DNA of 57,824 nt from Pedosphaera sp. (GCA_028293325.1 JAQGPA010000084.1:1-57824); one strand, 5' to 3'; counted from the stretch's first letter, positions 17,219 through 27,222 are shown. Numbers and translations are program-made. The notes: generated by a model from the sequence alone, not told the origin.

Positions 17219-18204
17219 ATGCATTTTCTTACACGCGGGCGGGCAATTTGGGCTCAGCTTTGGACGAACTGGCCCATGATGAGGCGGCGATGATCATTGC
17301 GGGCGGCACCAACCTGATTGACCTGATGAAGGAAGAAGTCATGCGGCCGGGACGGCTGGTGGATATCAACCGACTGCCGATGAAGAAGGTTGAGGTGCTT
17401 GCGGGTGGTGGGTTGCGGATCGGCGCGCTCGTCACGAACTCAGACGTGGCATATCACCCGGAAGTGGGGACGCGATATCCGTTGTTGTCACAGGCGATTC
17501 TGGCCGGGGCGTCGGCCCAGTTGCGGAACATGGCGACGACGGGCGGAAACCTGCTGCAACGGACACGGTGTTATTATTTTTATGATGTCGCAACACCCTG
17601 CAACAAGCGTGAGCCGGGCAGCGGTTGCGCGGCCATCAACGGGTTCAACCGCATCCACGCCATCCTGGGCGCGAGCGAGCATTGCATAGCCACAAACCCG
17701 TCCGACATGAGTGTGGCGCTGGCGGCGCTGGAAGCCGTGGTGCGGGTAAATGGGCCTGACGGCGAACGGACGATTCCCATTGGCGAGTTCCATCGGCTGC
17801 CGGGCGACACGCCGCAAGTGGATACGAACCTGCGGAAGGGAGAGATCATCACGGCGGTGGATCTGCCGGCGAAGGGATTTGCGAAACACCACGCCTACGT
17901 AAAGGTGCGCGACCGCGAGTCGTACGCGTTTGCGCTGGTGTCCGTTGCGGTGGGGCTGGAACTGGAGGGCGGGCGAATCAGCGAGGCGCGGATCGCGCTG
18001 GGCGGCGTGGCGCACAAGCCGTGGCGGAATTTGGAAGCCGAGGCGCTGCTGCGCGGGCGCGCGGCGGAGCGGGAAAATTTTGCCATGGCTGCGGAAGCGC
18101 TGCTGCGCGGGGCCGTGGGCTACCAGCACAACACATTCAAAATTGAACTGGCGAAGCGGGCGGTGATTCGCACACTGGCACAAGCTGCCGGAAAGGAGAG
18201 CTAA
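17215..18204 (+). CDS. Molybdenum hydroxylase, FAD subunit (PaoB/YagS-like)
   Basis: FAD-binding subunit of 329 residues. The flavin-contacting motif IIAGGTNLIDLM is at about residues 27-38 and ATTGGNLLQRTRC at about 107-119. Cysteines 119, 129, 138 and 157 sit in the insertion CYYFYD..PCNKREPGSGC...C, which in PaoB-type proteins carries an additional [4Fe-4S] cluster. It starts with GTG at 17215, overlapping the preceding TGA, and ends in TAATG with the next gene. The enzyme would pass electrons from the molybdenum site through two [2Fe-2S] centres to FAD; the role of the extra cluster is inferred from the family. Confidence 0.92.
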   Translation: MNAFSYTRAGNLGSALDELAHDEAAMIIAGGTNLIDLMKEEVMRPGRLVDINRLPMKKVEVLAGGGLRIGALVTNSDVAYHPEVGTRYPLLSQAILAGASAQLRNMATTGGNLLQRTRCYYFYDVATPCNKREPGSGCAAINGFNRIHAILGASEHCIATNPSDMSVALAALEAVVRVNGPDGERTIPIGEFHRLPGDTPQVDTNLRKGEIITAVDLPAKGFAKHHAYVKVRDRESYAFALVSVAVGLELEGGRISEARIALGGVAHKPWRNLEAEALLRGRAAERENFAMAAEALLRGAVGYQHNTFKIELAKRAVIRTLAQAAGKES

Positions 18205-20438
18205 TGCCAACTGTAGCTACCGACTATATTGGCCAGCCCATCAGCCGGGTGGATGGCTTGGCGAAAGTGACAGGCGTCGCGAAGTACGCGGGTGAATTCA
18301 ACGTGCCCGGTCTCGCTTACGGATATGCAATTTCGAGCACAATTGCCATGGGAAGGATTCACAAGATTGACTCGAGCGAGGCGTTGAAGCTCGAAGGAGT
18401 TTTCCACGTGTTCACGCACGAGAACTCGCCGACACTGGCTTTGTCGGACGACGCTTACCGTGACGATGTGGCGCCCACCGGCTCGCCGTTTCGTCCTCTG
18501 CACGACGACCGAGTTGTTTACAGCGGGCAGCCGATTGGGCTGGTGGTCGCGGCCTCATTGGAGTTGGCGCGCTATGCGGCTACGCTGGTCCGGGTGGAAT
18601 ATCAGGTGGAGCCGCATGCCACCGATCCGCTTAAGAACCTTGGAGAGGCTTACGTGCCGGAAGAGGGAAAAACGGAATACAAGAAGCCGAAGCCCCGGGG
18701 GCGCGCACAAGAGGCGTTCGCGGCGGCAGCGTCAACAGTAGCGGCGGAGTACATCGTGCCGATGGAACATCATAATCCGATGGAACCGTACGCATCAACA
18801 GTGGTATGGAACGGGGACGAGGTAATCACGGTTTATGACAAGACCCAAGGCGTGGACAACGTGCAGCGGTATCTCTACAAGATATTTGGCTGCCCGCCCG
18901 AGCAGGTGCGGGTGATCTCGCCGTTCGTGGGTGGAGGGTTTGGCTCGGGATTGCGGCCGCAATATGAGGTGTTCCTGGCATTCATGGCGGCGCGAGAATT
19001 GAAACGGCCGGTGAGAGTGACGTTGACGCGGCAGCAGATGTTCTCCCTGGGGTATCGGCCGGCGACGTGGCAACGGGTATCGCTCGGCGCGACCAAGGAG
19101 GGACGGCTGGAGGCGATCATTCACGAGGCGATTGGGGAGACATCGCGCTATGAGAGTTACGCGGAGAACGTGCTCCCGTGGTCGGGGCTGCTTTACCAAT
19201 GCGCGAACGTGCAATTCGATTACAAGCTTGTGCCGCTGGATTTATGCACGCCGATTGACATGCGGGCGCCGGGAGCGGCGACGGGGTTCTATGCGCTGGA
19301 GTGCGCAATGGACGAACTGGCGGTGAAGTTGGGAATGGATCCGCTGGAATTGCGGTTGAGAAATTACGCCGAGCAGGATCAGAACGAGGGAAAACCTTTT
19401 TCGAGCAAGGAGCTGCGCGCCTGTTATCAACAGGGAGCGGAACGGTTTGGCTGGGCGCGGCGCAACCCGACGCCGCGGTCGATGCGCGAGGGAAAGAAAT
19501 TGATTGGTTGGGGGATGGCGAGCGCCGCGTGGGTGGCGTTTCAAACCAAAGCAGCCGCGAAGGCGGCATTGACCCAGGAAGGAAAGCTCACAGTGTCCAG
19601 CGCGACGGCGGATATTGGCACGGGAACATATACGATCATGACGCAAATTGCGGCGTCAACGCTGGGGCTTCCGATCGAGGATGTGACATTCAACCTAGGT
19701 GACACGGCTTTGCCGGAGGCGGAGGTTGAGGGAGGATCTTTTACGGCGGCGTCGGTTGGTTCGGCGGTGAAGAACGTCTGTGAGGTGGTGCGCGAAAAAG
19801 TGTTTCGACTGGCGCAGGCGGTCCCGAATTCTCCGCTGGCGGGAGCGAGTCTGGCAGACGTGACGTTCGCGGAGGGCAAGGTGAGATTGAAGCGTGATGC
19901 AACCAAGGCGGTGGCCATCACGGCAGCGATGCGGCAGGGAGGCGTGAATGCGATTGAAGAGGAGAGATCAATTGAGCCGGATGAGGCGAAGAGGAAGGGA
20001 TATTCATTTTACACGCACGCGGCGACGTTTGCCGAGGTGAAGGTCGATGAAGATTTTGGAACGGTGCGGGTCTCGCGGGTGGTGAGTGCGGTGGCGGGCG
20101 GGCGTATCCTCAACCCGAAGACGGCCCGGAGCCAGGTGTTGGGCGCGGTGGTGATGGGGATTGGGATGGCGTTGGAGGAGGAGAGCGTGGTCGACCACAA
20201 TCTGGGACGGATCGTGAATCACAATTTTGCCGAGTATCACGTGCCGGTGGAAGCGGACGTGCGGGACATTCAGGTGATTTTTGTGGAGGAGCGGGATGAG
20301 ATCATAAATCCGCTGGGGGCGAAAGGCTTGGGGGAGATTGGGATTGTCGGCGTGGCAGCCGCGATTGCCAATGCGGTGTATCACGCGACAGGAAAACGGG
20401 TGCGGGAATTGCCAATCACGTTGGACAAGGTGATGTGA
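18204..20438 (+). CDS. Molybdenum hydroxylase, molybdopterin subunit (PaoC/YagR-like)
   Basis: Catalytic large subunit of 744 residues, containing the molybdopterin (probably cytosine-dinucleotide) cofactor. Family motifs visible are VGGGFGSGLRPQYEV, MRAPGAATGFYALECAMDELA and, near the C-terminus, GAKGLGEIG. In the last of these, Glu711 is the expected catalytic glutamate. The ribosome site GGAAAGGAG precedes the ATG, which overlaps the TAA of the FAD subunit. Substrate is unknown; members oxidise aldehydes, purines or nicotinate-like rings. No MoCo chaperone (PaoD/XdhC) is encoded next to it. G exceeds C on the + strand here, unlike the flanks. Confidence 0.92.
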   Translation: MPTVATDYIGQPISRVDGLAKVTGVAKYAGEFNVPGLAYGYAISSTIAMGRIHKIDSSEALKLEGVFHVFTHENSPTLALSDDAYRDDVAPTGSPFRPLHDDRVVYSGQPIGLVVAASLELARYAATLVRVEYQVEPHATDPLKNLGEAYVPEEGKTEYKKPKPRGRAQEAFAAAASTVAAEYIVPMEHHNPMEPYASTVVWNGDEVITVYDKTQGVDNVQRYLYKIFGCPPEQVRVISPFVGGGFGSGLRPQYEVFLAFMAARELKRPVRVTLTRQQMFSLGYRPATWQRVSLGATKEGRLEAIIHEAIGETSRYESYAENVLPWSGLLYQCANVQFDYKLVPLDLCTPIDMRAPGAATGFYALECAMDELAVKLGMDPLELRLRNYAEQDQNEGKPFSSKELRACYQQGAERFGWARRNPTPRSMREGKKLIGWGMASAAWVAFQTKAAAKAALTQEGKLTVSSATADIGTGTYTIMTQIAASTLGLPIEDVTFNLGDTALPEAEVEGGSFTAASVGSAVKNVCEVVREKVFRLAQAVPNSPLAGASLADVTFAEGKVRLKRDATKAVAITAAMRQGGVNAIEEERSIEPDEAKRKGYSFYTHAATFAEVKVDEDFGTVRVSRVVSAVAGGRILNPKTARSQVLGAVVMGIGMALEEESVVDHNLGRIVNHNFAEYHVPVEADVRDIQVIFVEERDEIINPLGAKGLGEIGIVGVAAAIANAVYHATGKRVRELPITLDKVM

Positions 20439-20483
20439 GAAAGGCGTGACAGGCACCCACGACCAGTCCCGCATTGCAGCAAC

Positions 20484-23246
20484 TCAAACCGCCCTGGCCG
20501 CAACCCCCGCATCCAAACATTGCCGCACCAACTGAGCCAGTTGCGGTGCTGCGTATGGTTTCGGCAGGAAAGGCACATCCGGCAACTCGGCGTCCTTCAT
20601 CATCACTTCGGTGCTGTAACCGCTCGTGTAAATAACTTTGAGATTCGGCGCGCGTGATTTTAATTGCAGCGCCAGTTCCCGTCCGGTCATTCCCTCCGGC
20701 ATCACCATGTCCGTGAGTAGTAAATCGATCTTCCCGTCTCCTTCATCCCACACCTTCAAGGCTTCCACGCCCGTGCCCGCTTCCACCACCCGATAGGCCA
20801 GATTCTCCAGGATCTGCTTCACCCATTCCCGCAACATCGGCTCATCTTCCACCAGGAGAATCGTTTCGTTGCCTCCCTTTACCACCGTTGGTTTGTGCAG
20901 GAACGCGGTATCCCGCTTGGCGACTCCGGTTGCCGCCGGCAAAAATATGTTGAACGTGGTGCCAACGCCGACTTCGCTTTTAGTCTCAATCCAGCCTTGA
21001 TGCTGGGCAATGATCCCATAAACCGTCGCCAATCCCAGCCCCGTCCCCTTCCCCACTTCCTTGGTGGAAAAGAACGGCTCGAAAATCCGGCTCAACGTTC
21101 CGGCATCCATGCCGCAACCGGTATCCTTCATGCTTAGGCAAACCGCCTTCCCCGCCCTCGCTTCCGGATGCTGTCGCGCACCCGCGGCATCAATTTCCAC
21201 CGTGGACGTTTCTATTAACAACCGCCCGCCCTTCGGCATCGCGTCCCGTGCGTTGACTGCCAGGTTCATCACCACCTGTTCCATCATGCCGGTATCCGCC
21301 TCAATGGCCGGCAACTCGGCGTCATACTTGGTTTCCACCGCCACATCCTCCCCCAGCAGACGCCCAAGCATGCTGGACAGATTGCGCAACACCGCGTTCA
21401 AATCGAGCGCTTTCGTTTGGATGATCTGCTTGCGGCTAAACATCAATAACTGTCGGGTCAACTCCGAAGCGCGCCGCGCCGCGCCGGAAATCTGTTTGAG
21501 CGGGTTCGTCAATCCGACATCGCCATCACACCGCGCCAGCAGGAGATCAGAGTAACCCTGAATCACCGTGAGAATATTGTTAAAGTCGTGCGCCACACCT
21601 GCCGCCAGTTGCCCCACCGATTTCAGTTTTTGCGCGTGCCGAAATTGGGCTTCCAGATTCAGCATTTCCGTGATGTCGGTGCCATAGCAATGAACGACAC
21701 GGCTCGCCACTATCGGAAAAAAGGACCACGAAATGGTCCTCCCATTCAGGGAGATTTCCTCGCGCAACTTGTTGCGGGTGGACGCCAGGCATTCCCTGAC
21801 CAGGTCCGCGGCATTGCGTGGCAGAATCGCCAGCGGATGCGTCTGTCCCAACGTCCGGGCCATCTCTCGGGCGGCGTCGTTAAAATAGGTAAGCTGGCCC
21901 TCCCCATCAAATTCCAGTACGGGATTGGGATTGACCTGCGGAAAGGCGGCGAGCTTTTGAATTTGTGTTTCTGCCTGCTTGCGTTCCGTGATATCAGTGA
22001 GACTGCCGGATGTGCCCAGCACGCTCCCATCACTGTTCAAGGTAAGCTGCGCGTAAATTTCCACCCAGCGGACCTTCCCGTCCTTGCCCAGCAAACGGGT
22101 TTCGTACCGGCAATAATCCAGCTTGCGCTCGATGAGTTGCAGAAAAATAAAACTGTTCCTCTGCCGGTCATCGTGATGAATAAATTCAAGAAATAACGTG
22201 CCGATCACTTCCTTGACCTCAAATCCGGTGATCTCCGTCCAGGCCGGATTCAGGGAGGTCCAGTGTCCAAACTCGTTCACTTGGAAGACCACTTCCTTGA
22301 GACTTTCCACCACCGTTTGATAGCGGATTTCGCTGGCATCGAGCGCCTCCTCGGAACGTTTGCGTTCAATGGTCAGCGCAATCCCGTTGGCCACGGAGCC
22401 CATTTCCTGAATCGCCGCCTCGGACAGGGCATTCAGTGAAAAAATTGACATCAACCCAATCAGCCGGTTTTCCAGCATTAATGGATAACCGGCATAAGCC
22501 ACAATGCCTTCATGCTTGACCCATTCCTGGCCGGGAACCCGTGGATCATCCACGACTTTATTGACCAAAATTGGCTGGCCGTCACCGATCAAGTGCCGGT
22601 CCGGATTAAGCGTGGCCAGCGGATTCCCCTGGCTTTGCACATCATTGATCGCGCCCGCTGAAGCCTTCAGATGCAATTTTTTTTCGGTCGGATCCAGAAT
22701 CCAAATCCGCGCCAGATGCACGTTCAAATAGCGGACCATGGAGTCGGCGCAACGGTAAAGAATCACGCTCAAGGCATCGCGTTGCGTCAGTGCCAGTCCA
22801 ATATCGGCGCCAAATGCGGCCAGACTCGCCTGCTCGAACGCCGCTACTGCCGCCGCCCGCTTGCGCTCCAGCGCGTAGCGAACCGAACGTTCCAGCGCAT
22901 CCGCTTGCAGGCTGGATTTCACCAGATAATCCGCCGCGCCCGCTTTCATTGCTTCCACATCAACCTGCTGCTGCCCCAATCCGGTCAGCAAAATGACGGG
23001 TGCCTGGCAGCCGCGCTCGAGCGCCTCCCGTAATAAATCAATCCCATTCTTCGCACCCAGGCGATAATCCACCAGGCAGATGTCGTGCTGGTTCCGCATC
23101 ATGGCCTCCAACCCGAGTTGATAAGACTTGAACCACTCCAGTTGGAACCGGCGTCCCTGTATCTGTGAAAAAAGGCCGCGCGTCAGGACATAATCATCCT
23201 CGTCATCTTCAACCAACAACACCCGGATTAATTCCAATTCGCTCAT
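20484..23246 (-). CDS. Hybrid sensor histidine kinase (REC-GAF-PAS-PAS-HisKA-HATPase-REC)
   Basis: Cytoplasmic 920-residue hybrid kinase with no membrane segment. In order: an N-terminal receiver with LLVEDDEDDY and phospho-acceptor Asp60 (CLVDYRLG), a GAF domain (about 140-300), two PAS domains (about 310-440 and 440-550), a HisKA H-box GQLAAGVAHDFNNIL, an HATPase_c domain (GCGMDAGTLSRIFEPFF, GKGTGLGLATVYG) and a C-terminal receiver (LLLTDMVMP). Start 23246 is chosen over the open frame to 23285 because the receiver begins right after MSELELIR. It lies 7 nt after the response-regulator gene; the three genes 25505-20484 form one cluster. The signal is unknown. Confidence 0.9.
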   Translation of the reverse strand: MSELELIRVLLVEDDEDDYVLTRGLFSQIQGRRFQLEWFKSYQLGLEAMMRNQHDICLVDYRLGAKNGIDLLREALERGCQAPVILLTGLGQQQVDVEAMKAGAADYLVKSSLQADALERSVRYALERKRAAAVAAFEQASLAAFGADIGLALTQRDALSVILYRCADSMVRYLNVHLARIWILDPTEKKLHLKASAGAINDVQSQGNPLATLNPDRHLIGDGQPILVNKVVDDPRVPGQEWVKHEGIVAYAGYPLMLENRLIGLMSIFSLNALSEAAIQEMGSVANGIALTIERKRSEEALDASEIRYQTVVESLKEVVFQVNEFGHWTSLNPAWTEITGFEVKEVIGTLFLEFIHHDDRQRNSFIFLQLIERKLDYCRYETRLLGKDGKVRWVEIYAQLTLNSDGSVLGTSGSLTDITERKQAETQIQKLAAFPQVNPNPVLEFDGEGQLTYFNDAAREMARTLGQTHPLAILPRNAADLVRECLASTRNKLREEISLNGRTISWSFFPIVASRVVHCYGTDITEMLNLEAQFRHAQKLKSVGQLAAGVAHDFNNILTVIQGYSDLLLARCDGDVGLTNPLKQISGAARRASELTRQLLMFSRKQIIQTKALDLNAVLRNLSSMLGRLLGEDVAVETKYDAELPAIEADTGMMEQVVMNLAVNARDAMPKGGRLLIETSTVEIDAAGARQHPEARAGKAVCLSMKDTGCGMDAGTLSRIFEPFFSTKEVGKGTGLGLATVYGIIAQHQGWIETKSEVGVGTTFNIFLPAATGVAKRDTAFLHKPTVVKGGNETILLVEDEPMLREWVKQILENLAYRVVEAGTGVEALKVWDEGDGKIDLLLTDMVMPEGMTGRELALQLKSRAPNLKVIYTSGYSTEVMMKDAELPDVPFLPKPYAAPQLAQLVRQCLDAGVAARAV

Positions 23247-23253
23247 AACAGGC

Positions 23254-23706
23254 TCAGCCCTTGGCCGGCAGCACGACCACCTCAAACCAGTACTGGCCGA
23301 TGGTCTTCATCACCTTTACCAGCGCATCAAATGCCGTCGGCTTGGAGATGAAGGAATTGCCGCCCAGTTCATATACTCGCGCAATGTCCGAATCGGCCCC
23401 GGAGGTGGTAAATACCACGACGGGAATCCTTTTCAGTTCGGCGTCCGCCTTTATTTCCCTGAGGGCTTCCCGGCCATCCTTCTTCGGCATGTTCAAGTCC
23501 AGCAGAATCAAATTGGGTCGTGGCGAACTCCCCGGCTCGCGAAATCGGTTGCGATGATGAAGATAATCCATCAACTCCGCTCCATTTTCCACGAATCGCA
23601 AGTCCGCGGTCAACCCCGCCTCCTCCAGCGCTTCGCGCGCCAGCAGACGATCATCCGAATCATCCTCTGCCATGAGTATCACCGGCGTTTTGGGCGCGGC
23701 GATCAT
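23254..23706 (-). CDS. Single-domain response regulator (Rcp1-like)
   Basis: 150-residue stand-alone receiver. The acidic pocket is ILMAEDDSDD, the phospho-acceptor Asp70 is in LILLDLNMPKKDG, and the conserved Lys lies in NSFISKP. The long helix-3/loop segment ELMDYLHHRNRF is typical of Rcp1-type regulators paired with phytochrome-like kinases. No output domain is present, so it likely relays phosphate within the cluster. The ATG at 23706 overlaps the stop of the upstream kinase gene (ATGA), indicating tight coupling. Confidence 0.9.
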   Translation of the reverse strand: MIAAPKTPVILMAEDDSDDRLLAREALEEAGLTADLRFVENGAELMDYLHHRNRFREPGSSPRPNLILLDLNMPKKDGREALREIKADAELKRIPVVVFTTSGADSDIARVYELGGNSFISKPTAFDALVKVMKTIGQYWFEVVVLPAKG

Positions 23707-25505
23707 TTTGGCGTCTCCACCTTGCGCTGTTGCATTGGCAAAATGACGATAAAGATCGACCCTTCCCCGAGTTTGCTTTGGGCGGTGATTAAACCCCCGT
23801 GGCGATCCGTGATGCGGCGGCATACGGCCAATCCGACTCCCGTGCCTTCATATTCACTTCGTCCGTGCAACCGTTGGAACACAGCAAATATTTTCTCGAG
23901 ATATTCCTCTTCAAAACCAATGCCGTTGTCCTGCACTGTCAGCACGCAGAATTTGTCATCTGGACTCGCTGTTGGCGGAGGCTTGGGAAAGACCGTGCCT
24001 TCCTGGATTTGATCACGCGTAATCATCTGGGCTTCTACCTTGACCGTTGGCACCGCGCCCGGCGCTTGAAATTTGAGGGCATTGCCAATGAGATTCTGCA
24101 GTAACTGACGCATTTGGGTCGGATCCGCGTCAATCGTGGGCAACTGCCCCACTGTGATTTGAGCGTTATTCTTTTCAAGGCGAACCTCCAGATCCACCAG
24201 CACTTCCTGGGTCACTGCGCCCAAATCCACCGGCACGAAGGGCTGCGACGCGCTGATCACCCGCGAGAAGGTCAATAAATCATTGATTAATGTCTGCATC
24301 CGCGCGGCTGCGCTCTGCATGCGGTCCAGATAATCGCGCCCTTCCTCCAGTTGCACCGCCTCGCATTTGATTTTTAATCGATCGCCAAAAGCCTGTATTT
24401 TTCGCAGCGGCTCCTGCATGTCGTGCGATGCCACAAAGGCAAACTGCTCCAACTCCGCATTGGAACGCGCCAGTTCCGCGGCCTTGTGCGCCAGCTTGTC
24501 TTCCGCCATCTTGCGCTCGGTAATGTCTTTGAACATCACCACTGCGCCCACCACCTTCTCGTTCTCACTAATTGCCGTCTGCACATATTCGACGGGGAAA
24601 CTTATGCCCTCTTTGCGGTAAAATATCTGCTCGGGCAACAATTTCCCTTTCTCGTCCCTGAGCAACCACGGCCCTTTGCTCACGTCGCGCGCTTTGACCG
24701 GATAAAAAATTTCTTCCTCCGACTTGCCAATCATCTCCTCAATTTTCCAACCTGTAATGCGGGCGGCGGCCGGATTAACAAAGGTTGCCTTGCCTTGAAG
24801 ATCAAAACCGCAGATGCCTTCACCGGCGGAGTTCAGGATCAACTCGTTGCGGCGTTGCAATTTTTGCAGTTCCTGTGTGCGGACCTGCACATGCATTTCC
24901 AACACGTCCTTGGACCGCTCCAGTTGTTGCCTTTCCTGCGCCAAAGATTTTTCCGACTGTTTCCGCTGGTTGACTTCATTCTGGAGCGCGGCATGGGATT
25001 GGGAAAGGCTGCCCATCCGCTTTTCCAGTTCCGACTTTCCTTTGCCCGCCTCTTCTTCGGCAAGGCGAAGTTCAGTTACTTGGACTTGCAGCCGCAATAT
25101 CCGCTGCCCCGATTCCTCATTCAACTTCGCGACTTGCGCCATCGAACCACGCTGCCATAACCGGCCACCCAGCACGATCACCAGCAAAATGGCGACTCCC
25201 CCCGCTGCTGATGCCGTGGCCGTCTCCAGCGCCAGTAAATCGGTCTGCTTTATCAGACGTGAAAGCTTTTCATGCGTACCCTTCGGGACGCTGTCCACAA
25301 CCTGGGCAGCCTGCGCTCGCAAACTTTGAATGCCAGACAGGTAAATCCAAATGCTGCCGCCTACCCCCAAGGCCGTCACCAATACCGCCAGCGCAACGAT
25401 CCACCTCACCGCAGCCAAGCCGCGCTGAGGTGAGACTTTTGGAGCTTCATCCGCCCAAACTGCGGCTGTATCCAGTTGCATTGCCTGTTGCGATTCCGTT
25501 TTCAT
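23703..25505 (-). CDS. Membrane sensor histidine kinase with PAS domain
   Basis: 600-residue kinase with two membrane helices (about 32-56 and 97-114) flanking a short periplasmic loop. Next come a coiled coil (about 120-215), a PAS domain (NSAGEGICGFDLQGKATFVNPAA, about 215-340), a HisKA domain (ELEQFAFVASHDMQEPLRKI) and an HATPase_c (NGIGFEEEYLEKIFAVFQRLHGRSEYEGTGVGLAVCRRI). Its sequence style matches phytochrome-type/Rcp1 pairs, consistent with the overlapping response-regulator gene. Start 25505 avoids a long unlikely N-terminal extension open to 25709. The sensed signal cannot be told from sequence. Confidence 0.88.
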   Translation of the reverse strand: MKTESQQAMQLDTAAVWADEAPKVSPQRGLAAVRWIVALAVLVTALGVGGSIWIYLSGIQSLRAQAAQVVDSVPKGTHEKLSRLIKQTDLLALETATASAAGGVAILLVIVLGGRLWQRGSMAQVAKLNEESGQRILRLQVQVTELRLAEEEAGKGKSELEKRMGSLSQSHAALQNEVNQRKQSEKSLAQERQQLERSKDVLEMHVQVRTQELQKLQRRNELILNSAGEGICGFDLQGKATFVNPAAARITGWKIEEMIGKSEEEIFYPVKARDVSKGPWLLRDEKGKLLPEQIFYRKEGISFPVEYVQTAISENEKVVGAVVMFKDITERKMAEDKLAHKAAELARSNAELEQFAFVASHDMQEPLRKIQAFGDRLKIKCEAVQLEEGRDYLDRMQSAAARMQTLINDLLTFSRVISASQPFVPVDLGAVTQEVLVDLEVRLEKNNAQITVGQLPTIDADPTQMRQLLQNLIGNALKFQAPGAVPTVKVEAQMITRDQIQEGTVFPKPPPTASPDDKFCVLTVQDNGIGFEEEYLEKIFAVFQRLHGRSEYEGTGVGLAVCRRITDRHGGLITAQSKLGEGSIFIVILPMQQRKVETPK

Positions 25506-25841
25506 TGCATCTAAAAATGGGGGCTCTGCCCTAGACGCGCGCCCCACCCATAACGACCTCGCAAAACCAACAATGCGAAGCCATCTACCCGAAAGCAGTT
25601 TACAGGCCAAAACACCTGAAAACTTCAATCGTAAACATGATAATGTTTGCCCGAAATACCCTGAAGCTATACGTTTACAAACTACCCGCTTTGTCCTTAA
25701 ACTGGACACCGTTGGTAATGAGATGCTGCTTACTTTTCCAATACTGGAAACGAATCCAACCTGTCTCCCAAGTCAGGCTTGGGTTTGCCCCTGCCTGCCC
25801 GCTCAGCCATTTAATTTCCAGCCAGGTGAGGAAATCTAACG
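25506..25841. promoter_or_regulatory. Divergent intergenic region with a small palindrome
   Basis: 336 nt between the divergent sensor-kinase cluster and lpxI. AAACAT (25633-25638) and ATGTTT (25643-25648) form 6-bp arms around GATA, possibly an operator for the kinase cluster. AGGTGAGGAA just before 25842 is the lpxI ribosome site. No gene was seen. Confidence 0.3.
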
Positions 25842-26660
25842 ATGACCCCGGTTGACACTTTAGGCATTATTGCTGGAAACCGGTCGCTGCCGTTGATTTT
25901 CGCCCGTCAGGCCCGCAACTTGGGCGTTCAACGCCTGGTGGCGGTTGCCTTTGAAGGTGAAACGGATCCGCAACTCGCTGCTCTCGTTGATGACATTGTC
26001 TGGCTCAAGGTGGGCCAACTTTCAAAATTAATTTCCGCTTTTACCGACCGGGGCGTGACCCGGTGCGTGATGGCCGGCCAGATTTCACCGGGTAATCTTT
26101 TCGATTTGCGCCCGGACCTGCGGGCCATGGCCCTGCTGTTCAAATTGAAAGAACGCAACGCCCATACCATCTTCGGCGCCATTGCCAACGAATTAAAAAA
26201 AGATGGCGTGGAATTGATCGAGGCCACGCCCTGGCTGAAACCCCTTATGCCTGCGGCGGGTTTCAATCTGGGCCCGAAATTGTCCACCGCCCAATCGTCC
26301 GACGTTGCCTTCGGGCACCGCATCGCCCGGGAAGTGTCGCGGCTGGAAATCGGGCAGTTGGTGGTGGTAAAAAACGGCACCATCCTGGCAGTCGAGGGCT
26401 TTGAGGGAACGGATAAATGCCTGGCGCGCGGCGGGGAACTGGCCGGCAAAGCCGGTGGCGCCGTGGCGGTCAAGGTCGCCAAGGAAAATCATGACCTGCG
26501 TTTCGACATCCCGTGCATAGGTCCCAAAACATTGGAAACCTGTGCGGCCGCAAAAATTTCCGCTCTGGCACTGGAACCAGGCCGGACTTTGTTGCTGGAA
26601 CCGGAAATTTGCGAACAACTCGCCCAAAAACACAAGCTCACCTTAACGACCGTTGGCTGA
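25842..26660 (+). CDS. lpxI: UDP-2,3-diacylglucosamine pyrophosphatase LpxI
   Basis: Lipid A biosynthesis enzyme that hydrolyses UDP-2,3-diacylglucosamine to lipid X, replacing LpxH in many Gram-negatives. At 272 residues the length fits the family. The N-terminal domain starts LGIIAGNRSLPLIFARQARN, with VAFEGETDP and MAGQISP. The C-terminal domain has the family block KNGTILAVEGFEGTDKCLARGG and the closing FDIPCIGPKTLETCAAAKISALALEPGRTLLLE. A clear ribosome site AGGTGAGGAA precedes the ATG. It shows the organism makes lipid A. The hypothetical gene at 26716 and gnd follow on the same strand. Confidence 0.93.
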   Translation: MTPVDTLGIIAGNRSLPLIFARQARNLGVQRLVAVAFEGETDPQLAALVDDIVWLKVGQLSKLISAFTDRGVTRCVMAGQISPGNLFDLRPDLRAMALLFKLKERNAHTIFGAIANELKKDGVELIEATPWLKPLMPAAGFNLGPKLSTAQSSDVAFGHRIAREVSRLEIGQLVVVKNGTILAVEGFEGTDKCLARGGELAGKAGGAVAVKVAKENHDLRFDIPCIGPKTLETCAAAKISALALEPGRTLLLEPEICEQLAQKHKLTLTTVG

Positions 26661-26715
26661 CGCAATACTTGCATTTTTGTCAAAATTCCGCACTAATGCG
26701 CATTCAAATTAAATT

Positions 26716-27222
26716 ATGTTAACCGCACATGAACTTTTCGGTTTTATGTCGCCCGCGCTCGCCGGCGAAATTATCGCTTTTGCCTACGAAGGCGACAAAC
26801 CGCTTTATCGCATGACTCTCAATGCCGTCGCCGAGACCCGCAAGGTGCGGCCGGTTTTCCTCGAACGCCAACCGCGCTCGGAACGCCATACCACCATGCT
26901 CGCGGCGCTGACGCGCCCAGCCTTGGAGCTGGTAGCCGGTAATTTGATCCGCACCTGGCTGGTAAAAAAGCAAAAAACCATGCTGATGGATTTCCTTACC
27001 GCGCTGGAAATTCCCCACAATGAAGGCGTGGTGGACGATTTGCCGGCGACTGTGGATGACGCCAAACTCAAGGCGGCCATCGAGGTTTTACTGGCGAAAT
27101 ATCCGCCCGAAGCCGTGGCGGTCTATTTGCAGGCCTTCAATGACATGAACGAAGCCAATTGGCCCAACCTCAAAAGCCTGCTTGAATCCGAGCCGCGCCT
27201 GCAACTCGGCAATCACAGCTAA
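26716..27222 (+). CDS. Conserved-looking hypothetical protein, 168 residues
   Basis: No family recognised. The product is soluble, mainly helical by composition, without signal or membrane segments. It lies 55 nt after lpxI and 57 nt before gnd on the same strand, so it is probably co-transcribed with one of them. Its codon pattern (C/G at third positions) matches its neighbours, which supports real coding. No clear ribosome site precedes the ATG. Residues FLERQPRSERHTTM and EVLLAKYPPEAVAVYLQAF could serve as search handles. Confidence 0.7.
   Translation: MLTAHELFGFMSPALAGEIIAFAYEGDKPLYRMTLNAVAETRKVRPVFLERQPRSERHTTMLAALTRPALELVAGNLIRTWLVKKQKTMLMDFLTALEIPHNEGVVDDLPATVDDAKLKAAIEVLLAKYPPEAVAVYLQAFNDMNEANWPNLKSLLESEPRLQLGNHS

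Noticed and set aside
17488..18210. 240-codon minus-strand frame
   Set aside because: Antisense to the FAD subunit of the molybdoenzyme, whose cofactor motifs are unmistakable.
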